This document shows positions 15,918 to 25,847 of a stretch of 64,000 nt of DNA, in pieces; the stretch's first letter is position 1, and every line of letters begins with the position of its first letter. Made by a program: the position numbers and the translations under genes. Origin of the DNA: Aquibacillus kalidii (lineage in GTDB: Bacteria > Bacillota > Bacilli > Bacillales > Amphibacillaceae); NCBI RefSeq assembly GCF_014280935.1, contig NZ_JACLZI010000050.1:47312-111311 (forward strand). The letters are read 5' to 3'. A model generated the notes under the pieces. It was not told the origin of the DNA, ran no database searches, and saw only the letters and a program-made list of their open reading frames with translations.

Positions 15918-16026
15918 CGTTACAAATTACCTTCTAAATACCGATACAGCTCCCCATCCTCACACAAACCAACACTTTGATGAATAGGCTATAGTCAATC
16001 CTGTTATTAAAGTGGAGTGGTTTTAC

Positions 16027-18117
16027 ATGCAACTTCCTACTATATTATCGGGTCCAATTATCAGACGAACGGACCCATCAACGGTTAATATTTGGATAGC
16101 TACCAGTGTTGACCTAAAAGTAAAAGCTAAAATTTACCGTATTAATCATCGGAATGGATATAGATATAGCCTGTTACGAACAAAAACAATAAACGAAACA
16201 ATCCAACTTGGGAAACGGTTATTTATCCATTTAATAAAAGTATCTCCAAAGCATAGACAGTTTCCTACAGATCAATTACTAGGATACAATTTGTTTTTTA
16301 CTGATGTCTCAAATACGACTACAACCTTAAATAGTTATCATTTATTAGATCAACAGAACCCGCACAATCTTGTATATGGAGATTTAAAGTTACCTTCCTT
16401 CTATATAAATACAAAAGGAAAAAACAACCTATTATACGGTTCATGTCGAAAGGCATACAGTCAAGGATATGATGCTTTAGCAGGTGCGGATCTTCAGGTT
16501 GAGGAAAACTATAACCAAGTAGCTGAGCGACCAAGTACCTTATTTTTAATGGGAGACCAGATTTATGCGGATGACATACCAGATCCACTTATTTCATTTA
16601 TCATCGATCTCGGTAAAGCATTAATTGGCGAAGAAGAAAACCTTATCGAGTTGGATGATCGCCTGAGCACAGAACCTTTTTTTACCTCTATTGATAAAAT
16701 TCACGGCAGAGGATTTATAATGAAATACTTTGCAGAGTTTACCTCATCGAATGCAGATAATCATCTAATTCGGTTAGGTGAATACGCAGCCATGTATTTG
16801 CTTAGTTTTGGAACACAAATCTGGGAGTTAGCGAAGGAATATGGGGTGTTTGATGCTTTTGATAACGTTCTAGAAAACTATTACTTTATGTATCCAAATC
16901 TCCCCCATTCAGAGACAGAGTACCAAAAGGAATTAGAGCAACATCAGACAAGATACCGTGAACAAGTAGAACTAGTCTATCGTTTCCAGGAAAACCTTTA
17001 TCATGTTCAACGAGTATTAGCCAATACTCCAACATACATGATATTCGATGATCATGATATTACAGATGACTGGAATATCACCCTAAATTGGGTAGAAAAT
17101 GTGTGGAATGCACCATTAGGAAGGCATGTAATCTCTAATGGTTTAGCTGCATACTGGGCATTTCAAGGGTGGGGTAACGACCCTGATCAATTTAGTGGAG
17201 CGTTTAAGAAGCAATTTCAGCGTTATCTTAGTATCTTTAACACCCATTCATCCTCTTATCATGACTGGGTAGAATTACTTTGGGGATTCCATAATTGGCA
17301 CTTTACTACCCCAACAATTCCTAGAGCATTATTTATCGACACACGAACAATGAGGGCGTTCGATCAACAACCAATTCCAACTAAAATAGGCACAAATATT
17401 GAAGAAAATATTAGTAGTCCACAGCTAGTTAGCGAGGACGGTTGGCGGCTCTTGGATCTTACTTTAAGATCTAGCAATTGGAGCGAAGGGGAGCCTTTAA
17501 TCCTTGTGTCTCCCACGCCACTATATGGAATCGGATTAATAGAATCCACTTTGAATGATTACGTGTATCCTTTACGAACACTTGGTTTACCTGTCCAAAC
17601 AATGGTAGACTTTGAGGCTTGGAAATATAATTCAGAAGGTTTTACCCAATTTTTACAACAGATTGCCGCATGGAATCCTAGTAATTGTTACCTTTTATCA
17701 GGGGACGTCCATTATGCTTTCGCAGCACAATCTAACGTAACTTTTGAAAATGGGCAGAGAATATCAATACACCAATTTACGAGTAGTCCTATGAATAATA
17801 TGAGCTTTACTGGCATATGGGGTTCATTGATGAAAAAAATGGTATGGTTAAACTCCTACAGACGGAAAAGGCAACAAATATTTAGGCACTGTGATATGGA
17901 GAATAATTTGGTTTCGGAGAGTAATAGACTTAGCTGTCCATCCGATTATTATTGGCGAGAAGAGATTCAATATCTTACAACAGGAGAAAATTCAGTTATT
18001 CAAACAGACAATAACATCGGTTTATTATCCGTTGATCCGGACAATGTACAAAACTACTTGTTAAAATACTTCGGTTTACAGTTGGAAAAGAAAACGTATG
18101 AACCAATAAAAAGGTAA
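16027..18117 (+). CDS. PhoD-like metallophosphatase
   Basis: A protein of about 696 residues of the alkaline phosphatase D/PhoD-like family. An N-terminal beta-rich region (LPTILSGPIIRRTDPSTVNIWI) is followed by the metallophosphatase core: LMGDQIYADD near residue 180, IFDDHDITDDW near 340, IDTRTMRAF near 440 and LLSGDVHYAFA near 560. These supply the metal-binding Asp and His residues. No signal peptide is seen, so it is probably cytoplasmic, unlike Tat-exported PhoD. AGTGGAG lies 8 bases before the ATG at 16027, a better start than the GTG at 16012. The substrate is unknown; the gene is alone. Confidence 0.85.
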   Translation: MQLPTILSGPIIRRTDPSTVNIWIATSVDLKVKAKIYRINHRNGYRYSLLRTKTINETIQLGKRLFIHLIKVSPKHRQFPTDQLLGYNLFFTDVSNTTTTLNSYHLLDQQNPHNLVYGDLKLPSFYINTKGKNNLLYGSCRKAYSQGYDALAGADLQVEENYNQVAERPSTLFLMGDQIYADDIPDPLISFIIDLGKALIGEEENLIELDDRLSTEPFFTSIDKIHGRGFIMKYFAEFTSSNADNHLIRLGEYAAMYLLSFGTQIWELAKEYGVFDAFDNVLENYYFMYPNLPHSETEYQKELEQHQTRYREQVELVYRFQENLYHVQRVLANTPTYMIFDDHDITDDWNITLNWVENVWNAPLGRHVISNGLAAYWAFQGWGNDPDQFSGAFKKQFQRYLSIFNTHSSSYHDWVELLWGFHNWHFTTPTIPRALFIDTRTMRAFDQQPIPTKIGTNIEENISSPQLVSEDGWRLLDLTLRSSNWSEGEPLILVSPTPLYGIGLIESTLNDYVYPLRTLGLPVQTMVDFEAWKYNSEGFTQFLQQIAAWNPSNCYLLSGDVHYAFAAQSNVTFENGQRISIHQFTSSPMNNMSFTGIWGSLMKKMVWLNSYRRKRQQIFRHCDMENNLVSESNRLSCPSDYYWREEIQYLTTGENSVIQTDNNIGLLSVDPDNVQNYLLKYFGLQLEKKTYEPIKR

Positions 18118-18195
18118 CATTCCATAAATATTTATTCCTAAATTTCGACAAATCTTATATACTAAATCAATAATATATAAGAATGAGGCACCTAT

Positions 18196-20199
18196 ATGAT
18201 AAACATCGAATATAACCTTTGGATTGTTTTTTTATCTTTTATAATAGCTATACTCTCGTCATACTCTGCTCTCAATCTAGCAGGTAAAATTTATCAAGAA
18301 TCTGGAAAAGCAAAAGTAACCTGGTTATTTGCAGGGGCCTTTGTTATGGGCACCGGGGTTTGGTCCATGCACTTCATCGGTATGATGGCGATGGGCACTA
18401 ACATGCCGATGAACTATAATATTCCACTTACCATTCTTTCAGCACTTGCTAGTATATTTGCATCGCTAATTGCCTTTCTAATCTCCTCCAAGGAAACGAT
18501 TCGCAAATGGAACACTTTCCTTGGAGGTATTATTATGGGTTCGGGTATAATAGCGATGCATTACATTGGGATGAGTGCTGTTATTACAAACGTAAAGCTA
18601 AACTATAATCTAGCGTTGTTACTAGCATCCGTTATAATCGCTTATGCTGCATCTTATGCTGCACTCTATTTAATTAAAAAGTTTAGAAATAACACCCTCC
18701 ATAGTCACTTAAAATTATACAGTGCAATTATTATGGCTATTGCCGTTTGTGGCATGCATTACACAGGGATGGCTGCAGCTAATTTTCAAATGGATAATCA
18801 TGCAAAGCATATAGCTATACCTGGAACCACAACAGGTGATCATCGTACACTGTTAATCGCCGTAACAATTGGAACATTAATTATTATTATCGTGACATGG
18901 AGTGCCTTTTTCTTTGAAAATCATATATTAGAACGGATGGCATATACTGATTCGCTGACTTCTCTTGCAAATCGTAATGGACTTAATAAATATTTTAAAA
19001 AAAGGTTAGATAGTGGCTCGGTATTTTTTATAGACTTGGATCGCTTTAAGGTCATTAATGATACACTAGGCCATGATATTGGAGACAAACTGCTTATTGA
19101 AATATCCAACAGGTTAAGGGTAAACCGAAAAGCGTTTCGCATCGGTGGTGATGAATTTCTGATTGTAGCAAAAAACATAACTACAATTGAGAAAGCAACA
19201 GATTTTGCTAATACTATTTTAGATGAAATCCGTAAGCCTTTTTATATTGATGAAAATGAGTTATATGTCACTGGAAGTATAGGAATTAGTTTTGCACCTG
19301 AACATGGTACTCAAAGAAACGAGTTAGTAAGTGCTGCAGATGCTGCCATGTACCAAGCTAAAAAATCTAATGAAGGAAACATTGATATTTATTCCAATGA
19401 TTTAGGCATAAAACATCAACGCCGTTTAGTGTTAGAGAAAGACCTTAGAAAAGGACTTGTTCATCAAGAGTTTTTCATCGTCTATCAGCCCAAGTATGAT
19501 TTTTCTACTGGAAAGCTGGTTGGCATGGAAGCATTACTCCGCTGGCAACACCCTGAATTAGGATTAGTGCCTCCTATAGAATTTATACCTATAGCAGAGG
19601 AAACTGGTGTTATCATTCCGATGACCGAATGGATGCTAACGAAGGTATGTCAACAAAATCAGGATTGGCAAGCGCAACATTTGGTTGATAACCTTGTCAT
19701 TTCTATTAACATGTCAGCAAGGATTTTCGAAAGCCAACGTCTACAAGGTTCAATTGAACAAGCATTAAATCAAACAGGTTTGAATCCACATCTATTGGAA
19801 TTAGAAATAACAGAGTCAATTGCAATGAATAATATAAACAACACCATCGAACAACTAAAAGAACTACGCGCTATGGGGATTAAGGTTTCCCTGGATGACT
19901 TTGGAACAGGGTACTCTTCCTTGGGGAGTCTAGACGAAATGCCGATTGATATTATTAAAATTGACCAATCCTTTATTAGAAGTAGTAACATACCAACAAA
20001 ACAAGCCATTATAAATAGTATTATATTAATCGCTAAGAATCTTAATATGGGGGTTATTGCTGAAGGTGTGGAGGAAATTAACCATATTGAGTTTTTAAAA
20101 AAGGCTGGTTGCTCCGTTATGCAAGGGTATTATATTAGTAAGCCACTTGATACAGAGGATATGAATAAATGGTTACGTGATCAACAAAAAATAAGTTAA
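18196..20199 (+). CDS. MHYT-GGDEF-EAL cyclic-di-GMP enzyme
   Basis: A 667-residue protein. Seven membrane segments in residues 1-240 carry three MHYT-type motifs (MHFIGMMAMG, MHYIGMSAV, MHYTGMAAA), a domain proposed to sense oxygen, CO or NO through copper. A GGDEF domain follows with an intact RIGGDEF near residue 316. The EAL domain keeps MEALLRW, SINMSARIF, LEITES, DDFGTGYSS, IKIDQSF and AEGVEE, so both cyclase and phosphodiesterase sites look usable. This is the architecture of B. subtilis YkoW and P. aeruginosa NbdA/MucR. Which activity dominates cannot be told. It is monocistronic with a terminator. Confidence 0.95.
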   Translation: MINIEYNLWIVFLSFIIAILSSYSALNLAGKIYQESGKAKVTWLFAGAFVMGTGVWSMHFIGMMAMGTNMPMNYNIPLTILSALASIFASLIAFLISSKETIRKWNTFLGGIIMGSGIIAMHYIGMSAVITNVKLNYNLALLLASVIIAYAASYAALYLIKKFRNNTLHSHLKLYSAIIMAIAVCGMHYTGMAAANFQMDNHAKHIAIPGTTTGDHRTLLIAVTIGTLIIIIVTWSAFFFENHILERMAYTDSLTSLANRNGLNKYFKKRLDSGSVFFIDLDRFKVINDTLGHDIGDKLLIEISNRLRVNRKAFRIGGDEFLIVAKNITTIEKATDFANTILDEIRKPFYIDENELYVTGSIGISFAPEHGTQRNELVSAADAAMYQAKKSNEGNIDIYSNDLGIKHQRRLVLEKDLRKGLVHQEFFIVYQPKYDFSTGKLVGMEALLRWQHPELGLVPPIEFIPIAEETGVIIPMTEWMLTKVCQQNQDWQAQHLVDNLVISINMSARIFESQRLQGSIEQALNQTGLNPHLLELEITESIAMNNINNTIEQLKELRAMGIKVSLDDFGTGYSSLGSLDEMPIDIIKIDQSFIRSSNIPTKQAIINSIILIAKNLNMGVIAEGVEEINHIEFLKKAGCSVMQGYYISKPLDTEDMNKWLRDQQKIS

Positions 20200-20200
20200 G

Positions 20201-20231
20201 AAAAAAGAATTCCGATTTGGAATTCTTTTTT
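20201..20231. terminator. Bidirectional terminator
   Basis: AAAAAAGAATTCC and GGAATTCTTTTTT form a perfect 13-base stem with a 5-base loop, with A and T tracts on the two sides. It serves the MHYT protein gene on the plus strand and the ABC exporter gene on the minus strand. Confidence 0.9.
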
Positions 20232-20260
20232 CATTTTATTCCTTCATTAACCTATCCTAG

Positions 20261-21976
20261 TTAATATTGCACTCGATGAAGATTAGCAAAGATTCCATCT
20301 TGTTTAATTAATTCATCATGGCTTCCTTGCTCTGCAATTCCATCTTCAGTCACAACTACGATGCGGTCTGCATTTTTAATCGTAGCTAAACGGTGGGCAA
20401 TAATTAAGGTTGTTCTTTCTTTAGCTAACTCGTTCAATGCTCTCTGAATAATAACCTCTGTCTCTGTATCTAGTGCAGAAGTCGCTTCATCTAAGATTAA
20501 TATTGGTGGATTTTTCAAGAACATTCGAGCAATCGCAATCCGTTGCTTCTGTCCACCCGATAGTTTAAGTCCTCTTTCCCCAACTTGTGTATCATAACCA
20601 TCAGGTAACGATTGTATAAACGCTTCAAGGTGCGCTTTCCTCGCTGCGTCCGCTACTTCCTCGTCGGTAGCGTCTCTTTTGCCGTATGCAATATTTTCTC
20701 TCAATGTTCCAGTAAATAAAAAGACATCCTGTTGAACAATCCCAATCTGTGAACGAAGTGACTTTTTAGTCATACTGCGAATATCCATACCGTCGATTAC
20801 GATTTGTCCATCACTCACATCATAAAACCTCGGGATCAACGAACAAATTGTTGTTTTACCAGCTCCTGAAGGACCTACAAATGCAACGGTTTCGCCTGTG
20901 CTAATATCTAGGTCAATATGATTTAAGACCTGTTTATGACTTTCATATCCAAAAGAAACATCTTTAAATACGATATTACCCGATAACGCAGTAACTTCCT
21001 CCGCATCTTCTCTATCCTGTACATCCGGTTCTGTATCAATTAGCTCTGTAAATCGTTTGAAGCCCGCCATTCCCTTCGGATACATCTCTAATAATGCACT
21101 AATTTTATCGATTGGTTTAAACAATACGTTCACATATAGTACAAACCCAACCAACTCACCATATGAAAGAATATCTCGGAAACTTAACCAAGCACCTAAA
21201 ACGAGTACAACTAATACGATCAGACGAGTCATCATATAGATTCCAGAGGAACTATAGGACATAACCATGTAGGAGCTTAATTTTGCATCACGGAAATTGG
21301 AGTTGTCCTTTGAAAAACGTTCAATTTCATACTCTTCATTCGTAAATGACTGCACAACACGAACACCTGACACACTATCTTCTACTCTAGCATTTACATC
21401 AGCAATATCCTTGTACATTCTTTTCCACGCTGTATTCATTCGAATATTACAAAAATAAATTAACCAGATTAGAAAAGGTACTACTATAAGTATTACGAGT
21501 GCCATCTGTGCATTCACCGTAAACATGATCCAAAAAGCACCAACAAAGGTCATCACGGCAATAAAAAGATCCTCTGGTCCATGATGGGCCAATTCACCAA
21601 TATCAAAAAGATCATTTGTAATCCGACTCATAATATGACCTGTTTTCGTATTATCAAAAAATCGAAACGACTGTTTTTGTACATGCTTAAATAATTGTTG
21701 TCGCATATCCGTCTCAATATTTATCCCGAGCTTGTGCCCCCAATAGTTAACGATGAACTGGAGAAAAGTACTCAAGATATATAAAACTAATAGGCCAGCA
21801 CTCACCCAAATAATTGAATTCCAATCATTAGTTGGTAACAATGTATCGATAAACCATTGTACAGCCAACGGGAAAGCAAGTTCTAATAAAGCTACTATTA
21901 CTGCACAACTAAAGTCAAATAGAAATAACTTTTTGTGTGGTAAATAGTAGGAAAAAAAACGTTTTATCACTAACAT
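20261..21976 (-). CDS. ABC exporter half-transporter (multidrug/lipid type)
   Basis: A 571-residue protein with permease and ATPase fused. Six membrane segments lie in residues 1-300. The nucleotide-binding domain has Walker A GPSGAGKTT near residue 362, the Q-loop IVQQDVFLF, signature LSGGQKQR, Walker B ILILDEATSALD and the H-loop AHRL. It is a half-size exporter that works as a dimer, in the YfiB/YfiC/BmrA group. AGAGGTG precedes both the ATG at 21976 and a GTG six bases further in; either could be the start. There is no partner gene, so a homodimer is likely. The substrate is unknown. Confidence 0.93.
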   Translation of the reverse strand: MLVIKRFFSYYLPHKKLFLFDFSCAVIVALLELAFPLAVQWFIDTLLPTNDWNSIIWVSAGLLVLYILSTFLQFIVNYWGHKLGINIETDMRQQLFKHVQKQSFRFFDNTKTGHIMSRITNDLFDIGELAHHGPEDLFIAVMTFVGAFWIMFTVNAQMALVILIVVPFLIWLIYFCNIRMNTAWKRMYKDIADVNARVEDSVSGVRVVQSFTNEEYEIERFSKDNSNFRDAKLSSYMVMSYSSSGIYMMTRLIVLVVLVLGAWLSFRDILSYGELVGFVLYVNVLFKPIDKISALLEMYPKGMAGFKRFTELIDTEPDVQDREDAEEVTALSGNIVFKDVSFGYESHKQVLNHIDLDISTGETVAFVGPSGAGKTTICSLIPRFYDVSDGQIVIDGMDIRSMTKKSLRSQIGIVQQDVFLFTGTLRENIAYGKRDATDEEVADAARKAHLEAFIQSLPDGYDTQVGERGLKLSGGQKQRIAIARMFLKNPPILILDEATSALDTETEVIIQRALNELAKERTTLIIAHRLATIKNADRIVVVTEDGIAEQGSHDELIKQDGIFANLHRVQY

Positions 21977-22249
21977 ACACCTCTTTACCTTCTATAATGT
22001 TTTCACTTCAGACGAAGGACACACATAAAAGGATTATAAGTCTTCTTTTTAAGCTTGGCAATTCCAATTTGATACGTGTAAGTTACTTCACAAACTAGTT
22101 TTATGTTAATGTTTAGTCATTTAGTTAGTCCAAAAGAACTAAGTCTAACATCGTTTAAATACTCAGAATAATTAGTAAGTAATGTCTATTGACCATCCAA
22201 TATGATAGTTCTTTTTTCCGTTTTATTTAAAATTTAAAGGATTTCACAC

Positions 22250-22264
22250 AATTATCAGAGAATT
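22250..22264. promoter_or_regulatory. CodY-box-like sequence upstream of inhA
   Basis: AATTATCAGAGAATT differs from the CodY consensus AATTTTCWGAAAATT at two positions. It lies about 36 bases before the start codon of the InhA protease gene. Such AT-rich matches can occur by chance. Confidence 0.35.
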
Positions 22265-22299
22265 ATAAACTTTGTAAAAATATACGAGGGGGAGTTTGC

Positions 22300-24666
22300 T
22301 TGAGAAAGACAAAATTAGCATCAGCTGGCTTAGCGATTGCACTAGGATTTAGCACACTAACATACAGTGGATTTATTTCGAGTCCAACAGTTAGTGCCAC
22401 AACAAAAGCAACCACAACAGTAGAAAGTTACGCAGGATCACCAATCGACTTAGGAATTGCGAATGATGAGAAGTTGATTGAAATGCTTATAGAAGAGGGT
22501 ACAATTAGTAAAGATGCTAGTGCTGCAGAGGCAGAGAATGCTTTGCAGAAGTACTTAAAGTCAAAAGCAGAAAGTACAAAGAAGATGCAAGGTGAAGTAC
22601 CAGGTAAGAAGCTTGGGGATGCACCAGAAAGTGAAACACCTGTAAAGAACAATAGTTTGACAAGCGGCAAAGGGAACAAGCTTGGACAAGCTAAAAAGAA
22701 TAAAGTAGATTCTGTCAAAGAAGAAACTTATGATGGAGAAGTTCGTGAGGATAAAGTATTAGTCCTTGCAATTGATTTCCCTGATTACGAGAAAAGCTCG
22801 ATTACAAAAGAAGAAACAGATATGTTTTATGAAGATTATACACACGATCATTTCCAAAACATGATCTTTGGAGAAGATGGATACGAAGGCCCAAATGGTG
22901 AGAACCTTGTATCTATGAAACAATATTATGAACAACAATCAGGTGGTAGTTATACAGTAGATGGTACAGTTGCTGGTTGGTACACTGCTGAACATCCTGC
23001 GGCATACTATGGTGGTAATTACCCTGGACCAGATGACAGTGACCATCGTGCAAGAGAGCTAGTTTACGAGGCACTTACCAAGGCAGGAGAAGATCCAAAT
23101 GTTGATCTAAGTGAGTATGATATTTGGGATCGTGACGATTATGATGGTGACGGTGTATATAATGAACCCGATGGAATTATTGACCACTTAATGGTTATTC
23201 ACGCTGGTGTTGGTGAAGAAGCTGGTGGTGGTAGTTTGGGTGCGGATGCTATCTGGTCACACCGTTGGAACCTTGGTGGACTAACTGCTGTTCCTGGTGG
23301 CACTTCTACTAGTGACAGATTTGGTGGTAAATTAGCGGCTTATGACTACACGATAGAACCTGAAGATGGTGCAGCTGGTGTCTTTGCACATGAGTATGGT
23401 CATGACTTAGGACTTCCTGATGAGTATGATACACAGTACACTGGTGAAGGGGAAGCTGTTTCTTATTGGTCATTGATGTCTAGTGGTAGCTGGGCAGGGG
23501 ATATTCCTGGTACAGAACCCTCTGGATTTAGTGCATATGCAAAAGAAATGCTACAAGCTGATCATGGTGGTAATTGGTTAAGTGGTACAACTTTAAAAGC
23601 CGATGATATTACTAGTGAAGGGATTTCTATATTACTTGATGAAGCTGTAACAAAAGGAATAAATAACGATGCAGTTCGAATTGACCTTCCTCAAAAACAA
23701 ACTTCCATAAATGAGCCTTTCAGTGGTCAATATGAATACTTTAGTGGAAGTGGAAACAATTTAGATAATTCCATGACTACTACTGTAGACCTTACTAATG
23801 CTTCTAGTGCACAACTGCAGTTTAAGGCATGGTATGACATTGAAACTGATTGGGATTATGCATCTGTAAAAGTTAATGGTGAATCTATAGAGGGTAATAT
23901 TACAACTACTGAAAACCCATATGATCAAAACCCAGGTTTTGGTATAACGGGAACTTCAGATGGTTGGGTTGATGCAACATTTGACCTTTCTGATTACGTA
24001 GGTGAAGAAGTAGAGCTAGAGTTTAATTATTGGACAGATGTTGCTGCTGCAATGCCAGGTTTTTATGTAGATGATATTACTGTAAGTGTTGATGAAGAAG
24101 ATGTCATTTTTGATAACGTGGAAAGTGAACCTGCTTTTGAATTATCCGGATTTAAGGTAGATGAAGGTATCCTGTATTCTGACCACTACTACTTATTAGA
24201 ATGGAGATCACAGAACGGTGTCGATGAAGGTTTAGCACATATCCGCCGTGGCGCAAGTTTAATGAGCTTTGACCCAGGTCTTTTAGTATGGTACGTTGAT
24301 GAAGCATATGATGACAACTGGACAGGTACTCATCCTGGTGAAGGTTTCTTAGGAGTTGTAGATGCGGATCAACATACACTGTTCTGGAGCGACAAATCAG
24401 TTGCCTCAACTCGTTATCAAATTCATGATGCCGCATTTAGTCTAAATAAATCCAGCAAGATGTTCCTTGATTACTCTGCAATTAACGGAACTACTTTAAA
24501 AGATAATTTCACGAAACGTAATCCACTATTTAGTGATAGTGCAGACTGGTCGAATCCAGGACTAGTTGACGCTGGACGCAACGTTCCTAACTACGGATTA
24601 AACTTCCGTGTTATAGGAGAAAGCAAGGATGGAACAGTAGGAAAAGTTCTATTGTTTAAAAAGTAA
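22300..24666 (+). CDS. inhA: Immune inhibitor A (M6 family secreted metalloprotease)
   Basis: A 788-residue secreted zinc protease. A signal peptide (residues 1-34, ending near VSATTKA) is followed by a propeptide of about 80 charged residues. The M6 catalytic domain has HEYGHDLGLPDEYD near residue 364, giving HExxHxxGxxD. The later VDLTNASSAQLQFKAWYDIE and FYVDDITV region is the MAM-like/jelly-roll segment of InhA. It starts at TTG with GAGGGGGAG upstream. InhA enzymes degrade antibacterial peptides and matrix proteins in B. cereus and relatives. A terminator follows directly. The gene stands alone. Confidence 0.95.
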   Translation: MRKTKLASAGLAIALGFSTLTYSGFISSPTVSATTKATTTVESYAGSPIDLGIANDEKLIEMLIEEGTISKDASAAEAENALQKYLKSKAESTKKMQGEVPGKKLGDAPESETPVKNNSLTSGKGNKLGQAKKNKVDSVKEETYDGEVREDKVLVLAIDFPDYEKSSITKEETDMFYEDYTHDHFQNMIFGEDGYEGPNGENLVSMKQYYEQQSGGSYTVDGTVAGWYTAEHPAAYYGGNYPGPDDSDHRARELVYEALTKAGEDPNVDLSEYDIWDRDDYDGDGVYNEPDGIIDHLMVIHAGVGEEAGGGSLGADAIWSHRWNLGGLTAVPGGTSTSDRFGGKLAAYDYTIEPEDGAAGVFAHEYGHDLGLPDEYDTQYTGEGEAVSYWSLMSSGSWAGDIPGTEPSGFSAYAKEMLQADHGGNWLSGTTLKADDITSEGISILLDEAVTKGINNDAVRIDLPQKQTSINEPFSGQYEYFSGSGNNLDNSMTTTVDLTNASSAQLQFKAWYDIETDWDYASVKVNGESIEGNITTTENPYDQNPGFGITGTSDGWVDATFDLSDYVGEEVELEFNYWTDVAAAMPGFYVDDITVSVDEEDVIFDNVESEPAFELSGFKVDEGILYSDHYYLLEWRSQNGVDEGLAHIRRGASLMSFDPGLLVWYVDEAYDDNWTGTHPGEGFLGVVDADQHTLFWSDKSVASTRYQIHDAAFSLNKSSKMFLDYSAINGTTLKDNFTKRNPLFSDSADWSNPGLVDAGRNVPNYGLNFRVIGESKDGTVGKVLLFKK

Positions 24667-24672
24667 TTATCT

Positions 24673-24702
24673 AAAGGCTCCGACTCAGGTCGGGGCTTTT
24701 TT
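24673..24702 (+). terminator. Terminator after inhA
   Basis: AAAGGCTCCGAC pairs with GTCGGGGCTTT around a TCAG loop, followed by T residues. Confidence 0.9.
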
Positions 24703-24915
24703 CACTTTGGTTATTCTTTATTAAGAACGTTTGTTATAAAAAAATATCAATACCCTCTTCTGGATCAGCATTAAATTCATCTTTTATTATCATAGATTGT
24801 TTCCCCCATCACTTTTTAAATCAGTATATCTATACTTTATTAAGAATAATCTATTACATAAAGTGACTTTTGTAAATAAACTTAGACAACATTTTACTTA
24901 TATTTTACAGATATT

Positions 24916-24945
24916 TGTATAATTTTGTTGACTTAGATCATAATA
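24916..24945 (+). promoter_or_regulatory. Sigma-G-type promoter of sspH
   Basis: TGTATA, then 17 bases, then CATAATA fits the forespore sigma-G/sigma-F consensus (TGHATA-N17/18-CATRHTA). The -10 lies 26 bases before the start codon of the SASP gene, as expected for a spore core protein. Confidence 0.65.
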
Positions 24946-24971
24946 TTGACAAATAACTAGGAGGGAATGTC

Positions 24972-25151
24972 ATGGATATACAACGCGCCAAGGAAATTGT
25001 CGATTCCTTAAGTATGATTACTGTCACCTATGAAGGTAAACCTATCTTTATTCAACAGGTTCATGAGGAAAGTGATTCAGCACGTGTCTTTCCAATTGAT
25101 CACCCACAACAAGAACAAGAAGTACCACTAGAGAGTCTTCAGGAACAGTAA
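24972..25151 (+). CDS. sspH: H-type small acid-soluble spore protein
   Basis: A 59-residue protein beginning MDIQRAKEIVDSLSMITVTY, then GKPIFIQQVHEE and ending VPLESLQEQ. This matches the H-type SASP family (SspH) along its full length. These minor SASPs are made in the forespore and accumulate in the spore core. AGGAGGGAATGTC precedes the ATG, and a sigma-G-type promoter stands upstream. It is direct evidence for a spore former. Confidence 0.92.
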   Translation: MDIQRAKEIVDSLSMITVTYEGKPIFIQQVHEESDSARVFPIDHPQQEQEVPLESLQEQ

Positions 25152-25283
25152 GATGGTCTACATCTAGGAAGAAAGTTACTATGCTTTTTTCCTAAATGAA
25201 ATAAATCTATTAATCTACTTAACTCATCTTTATAGTGATACACCTAATAATTTGGTATAGTTAGAGGGAAGGAGGAACTTACA

Positions 25284-25571
25284 ATGAACATGTCAATAAC
25301 TCAACCAGCCACAAATTGGTTTATAGAAGAAATGGATCTGCAAGAAGGAGACTATGTTCGATTTTTTGCCAGATACGGTGGTAATGGTGGTGTCCATAGT
25401 GGATTCTCCCTTGCTATTTCCAACGACGAGCCCAATGACCCTGGTGTACAAATAGAATCTCAAGGCATAACTTTTTACGTTGAAAATTCAGATATGTGGT
25501 ATTTTGATAAAATGGACTTCCACATCAAGTTCTCAAGAAAATACAATGAAGTGGAATATGTAATAGGTTAA
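25284..25571 (+). CDS. yneR: HesB-like protein YneR
   Basis: A 95-residue protein of the HesB/IscA-like fold group, resembling B. subtilis YneR: TNWFIEEMDLQEGDYVRFFARYGG, then GFSLAISNDEP, GITFYVENSDMWYFD and a C-terminal EYVIG. It contains no cysteine, so it cannot bind an iron-sulfur cluster in the way IscA does. Its function is unknown. AAGGAGGAAC lies upstream of the ATG. It has its own terminator at 25588-25615. Confidence 0.85.
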   Translation: MNMSITQPATNWFIEEMDLQEGDYVRFFARYGGNGGVHSGFSLAISNDEPNDPGVQIESQGITFYVENSDMWYFDKMDFHIKFSRKYNEVEYVIG

Positions 25572-25587
25572 TTTATAAAAAATTTAG

Positions 25588-25615
25588 CAAAACCACCTGA
25601 TTCCAGGTGGTTTTG
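25588..25615 (+). terminator. Terminator after yneR
   Basis: CAAAACCACCTG and CAGGTGGTTTTG form a perfect 12-base stem around ATTC. Confidence 0.9.
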
Positions 25616-25847
25616 TAGTACGTTCAAAGATAGGACTATAGAGAGCGACGTAAGTGGATTTATTAGACCGTTGCTAGGTACCAAATTCTCCTTATCCCTC
25701 TTTCTTCGTTATCTAGTTGTTCAATCCGACTATAACTCGTTATACTCACCCTCATTTTATATACAAGTAGACAATGAAAGACGAGACAGATGTGGATGAC
25801 GTTAATCAACTGTTAAGGAAGCAGTAATTTTGCAGAAAGAGCCTTTA

